A stretch of 64,000 nt of DNA from CAINVV01 sp038323575 (GTDB lineage Bacteria; Bacteroidota; Bacteroidia; Bacteroidales; Prolixibacteraceae), in the NCBI GenBank assembly GCA_038323575.1, contig JBBQHB010000012.1:1-64000 (forward strand). Reading direction: 5' to 3'. How positions within the stretch are numbered: the first letter of the stretch is position 1; each line of letters begins with the position of its first letter. The notes under the pieces are model-generated. The model had not been told where the DNA came from. It saw nothing but the letters and a program-made list of their open reading frames with translations, and searched no databases. A program made the translations under genes and the position numbers. This document shows, in pieces, positions 54,253 through 61,646 of this stretch.

Positions 54253-55266
54253 ATGGCAACACCTAAAACAGCTGTCCTCCTCATTAATGTCGGTACACCG
54301 GATTCACCTTCAGTTAAGGATGTAAGAATATACCTTACCAGCTTTCTCAATGACCGCAGGGTAATTGATATCCCCTGGCTGCTTCAGAAAATATTGGTCA
54401 ACCTCATCATTGTCCCTTTCCGTGCACCCAAATCGGCAAAATTGTACCGGTTGCTTTGGACAGAAAAAGGGTCGCCGTTACTCTTCCATAGCAATAGCGT
54501 GAAAGACAAGCTGCAGGATCAACTTGGCGGCAATTACAAGGTATTTATCACAATGCGCTACGGCAACCCGAATGTTAAAAAAGTGTTGGATGAGATTCAT
54601 TCAGGGGCGTATTCGGAAATTATTGTACTTCCAATGTTCCCGCAATATGCCTCTTCTTCAACCGGCACAGCCAAAGCTGCAGTCATGGATCAGGTAAAAC
54701 GCTGGAATATTATTCCATATATAAAATTTTTGGATCAGTTTTATAACAACCAAGGTTTTATAGATGCTTTTGCCCAAAAGATACAGCAGTATGAGCCGGA
54801 AAGTTTTGACCATATTATTTTCTCCTACCACGGATTGCCTGTTCGGCATATTTCAAAAATTCATCCGGGTGTTGACTGCCAAACCTGCATTTGTAACCTG
54901 CATTTTCCAGAATACGGTACATACTGTTACAAAGCAACCTGCTATGAGACAACACGTTTAATCGCAGCAAAACTCGGGCTTAAAAAGGAAGCTTATTCAC
55001 AGAGCTTTCAGTCAAGGTTATCAGACAAATGGTTAAAACCATTTACGGATAAGCTACTTGTACAGAAAGCAAATGAAGGGGTGGAGAAAATGCTGATCGT
55101 CGCTCCTGCTTTTGTTGCCGATTGCCTTGAAACATCTGTTGAACTTGGCATTGATTATAAAAATATGTTTATCAAAGCAGGAGGCAAGGATCTGGTTTAT
55201 GTTGAAAGCCTGAACGATATGCCGGAGTGGATAGGCGTTTTGAATGATATAATAGTGAATGCCTGA
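54253..55266 (+). CDS. hemH: ferrochelatase
   Basis: A 337-residue ferrochelatase, inserting iron into the porphyrin ring. Blocks: TAVLLINVGTPDSPSVKDVR at the start, FITMRYGNPNVKKVLDEI, MFPQYASSSTGTAKAAVMDQ and the metal-site region IIFSYHGLPVRHISKI (His) with VEKMLIVAPAFVADCLETSVEL. A Cys-rich insert (CQTCICNLHFPEYGTYCYK) occurs between the His motif and the helix, as in several Bacteroidota. Operon with hemF, giving the last oxygen-dependent steps except protoporphyrinogen oxidation. Confidence 0.95.
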   Translation: MATPKTAVLLINVGTPDSPSVKDVRIYLTSFLNDRRVIDIPWLLQKILVNLIIVPFRAPKSAKLYRLLWTEKGSPLLFHSNSVKDKLQDQLGGNYKVFITMRYGNPNVKKVLDEIHSGAYSEIIVLPMFPQYASSSTGTAKAAVMDQVKRWNIIPYIKFLDQFYNNQGFIDAFAQKIQQYEPESFDHIIFSYHGLPVRHISKIHPGVDCQTCICNLHFPEYGTYCYKATCYETTRLIAAKLGLKKEAYSQSFQSRLSDKWLKPFTDKLLVQKANEGVEKMLIVAPAFVADCLETSVELGIDYKNMFIKAGGKDLVYVESLNDMPEWIGVLNDIIVNA

Positions 55267-55273
55267 GAATTGG

Positions 55274-56407
55274 TTACTTCTTTCGGAAGAAACGGAATTT
55301 AGGAAGAAGTCCTTTCAATTTTTCAATAATTCCGGCAAGAAACTGATTGTCTTCCTCCTCTCCGATTTCGTTCCGGTTTCCGATTAACAAAGCGAGAGGC
55401 CTCAATTCTTCATATTCCCAGCAGACAACTTTCAGCATGGCTGCAAAGGGTAAAAACAAAATCATTCCTGCCACACCCCAGACTGAAGCGCCTATTATCA
55501 GGCTTAATATTGCTGCCAGGGCATTCACCTTGACACTGCTTCCGACTATTTTAGGACTGAGGTAATTGCTTTCAACCAATATGATACTCCATAAAAGAAT
55601 AATTACGGCAAGCGGAATCCAAAGTGAATCATTCGACATGAATGCGTACAAAACAGGAATACTTGCCCCGATTGTCGTGCCTATATATGGGATAATTGAC
55701 AAGGTTGCAGCCATGAAACCAAACAGGAAGGGGCTGTCAATCCCGATGATCCAAAGCCCGATGCTGTTGGCAAATCCCAAAATCAGGATCAGGACAATCA
55801 TGCCGGATAAATATTTATGGCCGACGCGCTGGACATTTTTAAACATAACCAGCATGCGTTCCTTGTTATCATCAGGAGAAAAATGCAGGAATGCCCAAGT
55901 CAATTCTTTCCGGTAGATTAAAATCAAAAAAGTATAGACAATTGTTGCCAGTAGTTGACCCAGAATGGTGGCAGTGCCGCTGAAGGTTGATTTTATCAGG
56001 AAACCGGTAGAATTCTTCAGCCACTCCTGGATCTGGTTGAGCAAATCGTTTCTTTCCAGTTTTGGAACAAAGCTTATGTTGTTGTTTAAATATAGGATTA
56101 CATCACTGAAGAGGACCATAATTTTCTCCCGGAAGTCAGACAGTTCATTGGTGAGACCCATAATCTGGGTTGAAAAAAAATAAACTGCACCAGCTGCCAG
56201 TGAAAACAGGGTGAGAATGGAAAACAATGCAGCCAGAATTTTGTTCAGTCCCCATGACCTGAATTTCTTCTCCAGCGGATAAAGAATAAAGGACAAGAGC
56301 AAAGCAAGACCCAGCGGAATAAGTATTGTTTTGGCCAAAATTAGAAATGCGAAAAGTATCGCGATAGCGCCCAGGGTAAAAAAAAGCTTTTGTATGGAAA
56401 GGTTCAT
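55274..56407 (-). CDS. AI-2E (PerM) family transporter
   Basis: A 377-residue protein with about seven to eight membrane segments. The family's C-terminal pattern is seen: SIIPYIGTTIGASIPVLYAF and ESNYLSPKIVGSSVKVNALA, followed by hydrophobic SLIIGASVWGVAGMILFLPF. Substrates range from AI-2 to sodium/proton in the family and cannot be fixed here. The ATG at 56407 (MNLSIQKLFF) gives the usual short N-terminus; ATG at 56431 and 56455 are alternatives. Tail-to-tail with hemH 7 nt apart. Confidence 0.85.
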   Translation of the reverse strand: MNLSIQKLFFTLGAIAILFAFLILAKTILIPLGLALLLSFILYPLEKKFRSWGLNKILAALFSILTLFSLAAGAVYFFSTQIMGLTNELSDFREKIMVLFSDVILYLNNNISFVPKLERNDLLNQIQEWLKNSTGFLIKSTFSGTATILGQLLATIVYTFLILIYRKELTWAFLHFSPDDNKERMLVMFKNVQRVGHKYLSGMIVLILILGFANSIGLWIIGIDSPFLFGFMAATLSIIPYIGTTIGASIPVLYAFMSNDSLWIPLAVIILLWSIILVESNYLSPKIVGSSVKVNALAAILSLIIGASVWGVAGMILFLPFAAMLKVVCWEYEELRPLALLIGNRNEIGEEEDNQFLAGIIEKLKGLLPKFRFFRKK

Positions 56408-56474
56408 TTCAACCAGTTTTTTACGGATCATTTTTGGAATGAACCAATATACCAAATTTTTTCAAGAAAAATCA

Positions 56475-56605
56475 GTCCCCAGTCCTCAGTCCCCAGTCCT
56501 CCGGTCGTCTAGTCGTCCGGTCGTCTAGTCGTTCTGTCATCCCGTCGTCCGGTCGTCAAGTCGTCAAGTCGTTCTGTCTCTCCGTCTCTCGGTCACTCCT
56601 ACGTC
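56475..56605. repeat. GTC-octamer array 2
   Basis: Units of 7-8 bp beginning GTC (GTCCCCA, GTCCTCA, then GTCGTCTA, GTCGTCCG, GTCGTTCT, GTCATCCC, GTCTCTCC, GTCACTCC) run for about 16 copies between the PerM-family gene and the SHOCT gene. The third base after GTC and the last two bases vary most; GTC is nearly invariant. Confidence 0.9.
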
Positions 56606-56650
56606 CCTTGCACTCCTTTCGGGAAGGAAATTGAATTGCAGCTGAAACTG

Positions 56651-56866
56651 CTACCTGAGTTCTCTCTTCTTATCGCTGAATTCGGCATGGGAAATTTCAC
56701 CCCTGGCATATCTGTCCTTTAGAATATCCAACGAGGATCTTTGTCTGGGATTTCTGAAGTTTCTAATCAGTAAAACAACGATAATTATTACAAAAACAAG
56801 TGCAACCAGGCTTGACATCCAGCCAAGACCCATTTCCCATCCGTGTTCTCCAAATCCTTCCATCAT
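56651..56866 (-). CDS. SHOCT-domain small membrane protein
   Basis: 71 residues with one membrane helix (SSLVALVFVIIIVVLLI) and a C-terminal SHOCT motif: LDILKDRYARGEISHAEFSD with KKREL. SHOCT domains are short oligomerisation modules at the ends of membrane proteins. The N-terminus is Gly/Trp-rich (GFGEHGWEMGLGWM). Function unknown. It sits between two GTC-octamer arrays. Confidence 0.85.
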   Translation of the reverse strand: MMEGFGEHGWEMGLGWMSSLVALVFVIIIVVLLIRNFRNPRQRSSLDILKDRYARGEISHAEFSDKKRELR

Positions 56867-56993
56867 AATATACCTCCTTTTTATTTTTGATCCGGAACTT
56901 CCGAATTTACAGACTGCAAGTTGCCTCTCTTTCCGGTAGAATGTATTACATATTTACGGGAAGAAGTTACATGAATCACACATGGAGCCAGAA

Positions 56994-57118
56994 AAGGAAG
57001 GACGGAGGGACTGGACGACTGGACGACTGGATGACAGGTCACACAGCTGCCGAAATCCGAAACGGTGAGACGGAGAAACGGAGAAACGGAGATGAGAGGA
57101 CTGCAGACTGTTACATGC
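56994..57118. repeat. GTC-octamer array 3, inverted
   Basis: Reverse-complement orientation of the octamer family: read on the minus strand it gives GTCCTCTC, ATCTCC, GTTTCTCC (twice), GTCTCACC, then GTCATCCA, GTCGTCCA (twice), GTCCCTCC, GTCCTTCC. It holds the CTCATCTCCGTTTCTCCG block also found in the largest array. It lies between two divergent genes. Confidence 0.88.
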
Positions 57119-57195
57119 CCGGTTTTCCGGGGAATCAACTATATTCGCAGCCTCGAGTGTTTAAGTAAAAAACAAACAAATATTTCCTATTTCAA

Positions 57196-57513
57196 ATGAA
57201 GAGCATTTTCCTGTTTGCCCTGCTTTTTTTTATGATTTTGGTGCTTCAGGCCAAGGATACAATCAGGATTACTCATACCAATTACACCGCTGTTTTCGAC
57301 AAAACCCTGAAGTATCCTGTACTTGTCGAATGGTGGGATATCCGGGACAAGATTAAATCGGTATCTGTTCCTGCTAAATGCTGGAAAGTGATTCACGTAT
57401 TAAAGACCGGAGAATGGCATTCATTTGTGATGCACAATGAAAAGGAGATTCAGACAGGGATTATATCGCATGAAGTCAGCAAAAAAGAGGTTGAACAATT
57501 GAGCGGGTTCTAA
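57196..57513 (+). pseudogene. DNA/RNA non-specific endonuclease with an internal deletion
   Basis: 105 residues. A signal peptide (MKSIFLFALLFFMILVLQA) is followed by HTNYTAVFDKTLKYPVLVEW, similar to the N-terminus of secreted NUC1-type endonucleases, and then directly by VSVPAKCWKVIHVLKTGEWH and VSKKEVEQLSGF, similar to the C-terminal strand and helix of the same family. The middle, with the DRGH catalytic motif and the Asn metal ligand, is missing, so the product cannot be an active nuclease. The frame is still open, so a deletion in multiples of three is inferred. A small secreted protein of other descent is the alternative. Confidence 0.5.
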
Positions 57514-57727
57514 TTTAACTGAAAAAGTTTACCTCCAGATCTTTGACTGATATTCAAACTATTTTTTCTATCTTTATCCTGGATCAACCCAAAAGCTAAC
57601 TTATGATTCTCAGATATCTCAGCTTTTCCTAAGAAAAACAATTGTCCTTCCCGGACTATTTTTGGAATTGAATCTGACTGACAACAACATGTATCTGGTT
57701 AAGAGAAATAATTGAAATGGAAATGAA

Positions 57728-58207
57728 ATGTTTGAAGACAGAAACGAGGTAGATTTTAAAAAATTGCCGCTTTATAAAAAGGGGGAGGAAATTTATGATG
57801 TGGTTGATCGTATTTGTCAGCTCATACCCGATGAAGATGAAATGTTGCAGCATGTGAAAGATTTAATGCTTGAGGATGCGATGCTGCTGAGTGTAAAGCT
57901 GGCCGGGGCAGAAGCAGGGCAGTTGTACGACATCAAAATGGAGGCTGCTACCATTATCCGGAAGGCAGCACTTAATCTGATGATTCAGAACCACTCCCTC
58001 GAAATGTTTGGTTTTGAACATGCCGGATATTTTAAAATGGTCAGGGAGCTGCTTGAGGAATACCGACTGTTGTATATCGACTGGGTATCAAAATTCGACA
58101 AGTGGAATTATGTGATTGACCGCTGGGGCCTTTTCAATCCGCCGGGTGTTGGTCCGTTCGATCACGATCCGGATGATGATATTGACTTTAAAGGATTCGG
58201 GAAATAA
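57728..58207 (+). CDS. hypothetical acidic protein
   Basis: 159 residues without signal or membrane segments. A helical N-terminal two thirds (LPLYKKGEEIYDVVDRICQL, LMLEDAMLLSVKLAGAEAGQ, MEAATIIRKAALNLMIQNHS) resembles four-helix-bundle proteins, followed by a Trp/aromatic region (YIDWVSKFDKWNYVIDRWGL) and an acidic, Asp-rich tail (GPFDHDPDDDIDFKGFG). Family not recognised. It ends at the largest octamer array; ppc converges from the other side. Confidence 0.65.
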   Translation: MFEDRNEVDFKKLPLYKKGEEIYDVVDRICQLIPDEDEMLQHVKDLMLEDAMLLSVKLAGAEAGQLYDIKMEAATIIRKAALNLMIQNHSLEMFGFEHAGYFKMVRELLEEYRLLYIDWVSKFDKWNYVIDRWGLFNPPGVGPFDHDPDDDIDFKGFGK

Positions 58208-58580
58208 GTCCTCAGTCTCCAGTCCACAGTCTCCAGTCCACAGTCTCCGGTCTGCGTTCTCCCAGTCCTCCAGTCCTCTCATCTCCGTTTCTCCGTTTCC
58301 CGTTTCATCGTTTCGGGTTCTCCAGTCGTCCAGTCTCCCAGTCCCCCCGTCTCCCCGTCTCCCCGTCCCCCCGTCTCCCCGTCCCCCAGTCGTCTTATCT
58401 CCGTTTCTCCGTTTCCCGTTTCTCCGTTTCGGGTTCTCCAGTTGTCCAGTCTCCCCGTCTCCCCGTCTCCCAGTCCCCCAGTCCTCTCATCTCCGTTTCC
58501 CGTTTCTCCGTTTCGGGTTCTCCAGTCGTCCCGTCTCCCAGTCCCCCCGTCTCCCAGTCCCTCCGTAATTCCGTCTCCCC
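58208..58580. repeat. GTC-octamer array 4 (largest), with ~100-bp higher-order units
   Basis: The whole convergent gap between the acidic protein and ppc consists of octamer units of type GTCTCCCC, GTCCCCCA, GTCGTCCA. Three higher-order copies each begin with an ATCTCCGTTT block (starts at 58281, 58397 and 58489), contain GTTTCGGGTTCTCCA and end in C-rich octamers. The frames crossing it give low-complexity Pro/Ser/Arg sequence that resembles no protein. The minus strand carries G-runs of four to six bases at 4-bp spacing (58343-58387 and 58453-58479). Confidence 0.93.
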
Positions 58581-61352
58581 TCATCCGGTCGAGCCCAATG
58601 CATTGGCAATGGCATTGACTGATTTCAGCAAGGTTGTATTTTGCTCCGTTTTCAGGCTATTGTCTTTGCTTTCAATGTTTTCACGCCACAACCGTAGGGT
58701 TTGAACCTGAATCCTGTGCATGGTATCCAGTGCAACAGCCCGCAGCTGTGTCGAATGGTAATGGTTTTGTCTTCTTTGCTCAAAAGGTATCTGAAGGAGT
58801 TCTGCAAGCAGGGATTCCGTCAGCCTGTATTCATGGAGGATCAGGGGCAGAATATCATCTTTGACAGCCTGATCCTGAATCAATGAGGCGTATAACGCTA
58901 TGATGTGCGGATCAGTCGCAGCCAGCCCGGAATCGACATTGGTAAACAGGTAACGCAACAGGGGATGTGTTGGAATAAGCCGGCACAGCAGGGAATACTT
59001 TTCCGGCTCGTGCTCTTTCAGCTGCTGTAGGGCACTTCCAACCCCATACCAGCTGGTAATGTTGACCCGGCACTGGCTCCAGCTGAAGACCCAGGGGATG
59101 GCCCGCAAATCTGCCAGTGTTCGTTGGTTGGTGCGCCGCGAAGGCCGGGAACCTATTTTGCTTGTTTCTATGACGTCAATGGGTGTAGCCTGTTCAAAAA
59201 AGCGGATAAAGTTTGGATGCTGCGTTAGCTTCAGATATACCTTGTAACTGAAGTCTGCCATGGAACGCATGAGGTCAAAAAAATCATCATCGACGGTATA
59301 ATGGTTCAGCAGTGTGTTAAGCAGGGCGCCTGAAGTCAGCAGTTCGAGGTTGAAGGCTGCATTTACCTTGTTGGCATACTTTCGTTCGATGGTTTCACCT
59401 TGTTCGGTGAGTCTGATTTTTCCGCAAAGTGATCCGGGCGGAAGCGAACGCATAAACCAGTGCATCGGACCTGCCCCGCGGCTGATGCTGCCTCCTTTTC
59501 CATGGAAGAAGCGTACATCAACGCCATACTTCCTGCCAACCGCTGCAAGCTTATGTTGGGCATCGAACAGATTCCACTGGCTTGCCAGAATGCCGCCGTC
59601 TTTGTTGCTGTCGCTGTATCCGATCATGATCTCCGCAACAGGCCGGATGTAACCTTTTGCCTCCATATCCAGCCGTAGCGTGTTAGCCACGACGGAGTTA
59701 CCCAGAAATTCATCAAAAACTGCAGGTGCATGCTGAAGGTCTTCCAGGGTTTCAAACAGCGGAACAACAGGTACAATACAGGCAGGCCCGGTTGAGGTTT
59801 TTACATACAATCCGGTTTCGCGGCAGAGCAGCAAAAGGATGTACAGGTCGTCAACCCTGCGTGTCATGCTGACAATCAATTTTCCGATGGCATTGGAGCC
59901 ATATTGTCGGATATGGTCAGACAGCAGCGTCAGGTAATTCAATACATTTTCAGTTTCCGGCACGGGACCTGTGTAAGATCTCGTAAATGGCCGGTATAAT
60001 TTCAATTCTTCCTGCAAGAAATCTTTGCTGAGGTTTCCGTCATTGTTGAAGATATAAGCTTCATTATTCACATCCTCCAGTAAACCGGCCAGCGCTTTCC
60101 GGTAGTAAACACTGTTCTGGCGTATATCAAGGTGCACCAGGTGGAACCCGAAATTTTTCACAAACCGCATGGCATTAGCTACTTCGTTGATTGAGAGGGA
60201 AGGGGCTCCCCAAAGTGTGATGGCATTTGACAGAATATTCAGGTCTGCAAGCAGCTGGGGTGAATTCCGGTAGTAAAATTCAGGGAGAACCTGAAGGTGG
60301 TCGGCCGTGGTAATGTCATCTTTTTGAAAAGGCAGTTTTTCGATGAGCAACAGCACGTACTGCCTGAAAGGCTCATGACCGGAGTCCTTCAGCCATCCGG
60401 TCTCTGATGCCGGAATCAGTTGGTCAGATAATTCTTTTTTATGCTCAATGAAGAAAAGGGGCATGCTGCTTTCCGGTGCGTAAATGCTTAGACTTTCAGC
60501 CAGCTTGTGCAGGCGCTGGTGAACCATCTTCAGCGCTTCAGAACGTAATTTATTCAGGGTAAAGCCAGTAATCCCGGGTGTAACCAGGGGATGACCGTCG
60601 CGGTCACCACCCACCCAGGTACCCAGCGTGAGCGCCGGCAGGTGGCGATAATCTTTTAGTCCTCTCGGGTCAAAACCTGCCTCAGTCCAGGCCTGGATTA
60701 GTTGTTTGTCCTGCTGGTCAAAAACATCCGGAAAAACATTGGTCAGGTAATAGAGCATGTTCTCCAACTCCGTTTCCACATGAGGTTTTTCCAGGTAGAT
60801 GTCATCAATAAACCAGAGTCGCGTAAGAATCAGATTGATCTCATTTTTGATGCTTTGCCTTTCGGCGTTGGTATAAACCGGATTCTCTAGCATCACCAGC
60901 TGCAGGTAAAGTTCACGGTAGAATTTCAGTACAACAGTCCGCTTGGCTTCGGTAGGGTGTGCCGTCAGTACCGGCTCGACTTCCAGTTGTGCCAACGCTT
61001 CAGCTATTTGCTTCTGTCCGATACCCTTTGCCTTCAGCTGGGCAAAAGTATGGGCCCAGCTGCCGTTGATGCTGCTGATGCCTTGTTTTTGCTGTCTTTC
61101 GCGCCTGCTCTGCACGGCCCAGTTTACCTCACATAAATTCAGCAACTGAAAACAAATGGAATAAAGATGAACCACTTTTTGTTCATTACCCTCGGGAGGC
61201 GCAACTAAGGCGTCGTTCAGCCATGGAATAAATGGGATCAACTGCTGCTCGTTGTTCGCTTCCAGCACCTCTGTCAGGCACCGGAGCAGAAAGAGCAGAT
61301 CCTTGTATGGCTTGCCGATTGTATTGATATTTTCAAGAAGTACAGGATGCAT
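58581..61352 (-). CDS. ppc: phosphoenolpyruvate carboxylase
   Basis: A 923-residue enzyme carboxylating PEP to oxaloacetate. Conserved motifs: catalytic His in LTAHPTEAKR (about 134), GTWVGGDRDGHPLVT (about 247), FFHGKGGSISRGAGP, MIGYSDSNKDGG, and near the C-terminus IGSRPSRRTNQRTLADLRAI (PEP-site loop). The length and order are normal. The very C-terminal residues are ALGSTG where most bacterial enzymes end in NTG. Monocistronic; its 3' end runs into the GTC-octamer array, so its transcript would carry the G-rich repeat. Confidence 0.96.
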   Translation of the reverse strand: MHPVLLENINTIGKPYKDLLFLLRCLTEVLEANNEQQLIPFIPWLNDALVAPPEGNEQKVVHLYSICFQLLNLCEVNWAVQSRRERQQKQGISSINGSWAHTFAQLKAKGIGQKQIAEALAQLEVEPVLTAHPTEAKRTVVLKFYRELYLQLVMLENPVYTNAERQSIKNEINLILTRLWFIDDIYLEKPHVETELENMLYYLTNVFPDVFDQQDKQLIQAWTEAGFDPRGLKDYRHLPALTLGTWVGGDRDGHPLVTPGITGFTLNKLRSEALKMVHQRLHKLAESLSIYAPESSMPLFFIEHKKELSDQLIPASETGWLKDSGHEPFRQYVLLLIEKLPFQKDDITTADHLQVLPEFYYRNSPQLLADLNILSNAITLWGAPSLSINEVANAMRFVKNFGFHLVHLDIRQNSVYYRKALAGLLEDVNNEAYIFNNDGNLSKDFLQEELKLYRPFTRSYTGPVPETENVLNYLTLLSDHIRQYGSNAIGKLIVSMTRRVDDLYILLLLCRETGLYVKTSTGPACIVPVVPLFETLEDLQHAPAVFDEFLGNSVVANTLRLDMEAKGYIRPVAEIMIGYSDSNKDGGILASQWNLFDAQHKLAAVGRKYGVDVRFFHGKGGSISRGAGPMHWFMRSLPPGSLCGKIRLTEQGETIERKYANKVNAAFNLELLTSGALLNTLLNHYTVDDDFFDLMRSMADFSYKVYLKLTQHPNFIRFFEQATPIDVIETSKIGSRPSRRTNQRTLADLRAIPWVFSWSQCRVNITSWYGVGSALQQLKEHEPEKYSLLCRLIPTHPLLRYLFTNVDSGLAATDPHIIALYASLIQDQAVKDDILPLILHEYRLTESLLAELLQIPFEQRRQNHYHSTQLRAVALDTMHRIQVQTLRLWRENIESKDNSLKTEQNTTLLKSVNAIANALGSTG

Positions 61353-61646
61353 GGCTCAATTTTTGGTGCTCTAAGTTAAAAAAAAGTCTGAACTTTGATT
61401 AATCTGATTTTTGTGATTAGGCTGATTAATGGGAGTCCACAGCCTTCTGTCATCCAGTCATCCGGTCGTCCGGTCGTCCGGTCCCTCCGTCCTTCCGTCC
61501 CTCCGTCTCCGTGCCTTCCTCCTGTCTCCCGGTCCAAAAGGGAGCTCTTACTGAAGATAGAAATATCGCCAGCACAATAAAATAATATCGATCCTAATTC
61601 TTATCTTCATACCGCAAAAAAAAACAAATCTGAAAACTTAAGAATC
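61353..61646. other. divergent region between ppc and the S9 peptidase
   Basis: This holds octamer array 5 (61436-61540). The ~60 bp next to ppc and the A/T-rich ~90 bp before the peptidase hold no further gene; TATCTTCA near 61601 is one base off a -7 box for the peptidase. Confidence 0.5.
61436..61540. repeat. GTC-octamer array 5
   Basis: Units GTCATCCA, GTCATCCG, GTCGTCCG (twice), GTCCCTCC, GTCCTTCC, GTCCCTCC, GTCTCC and GTCTCCCG follow each other with an 8-bp period on the plus strand, between divergent genes. Confidence 0.9.

Noticed and set aside
58116..58584. Open frames of Pro/Ser/Arg-rich proteins across the octamer array on both strands
   Set aside because: The sequence is explained by the 8-bp repeat, has no family resemblance and would overlap the neighbouring genes.
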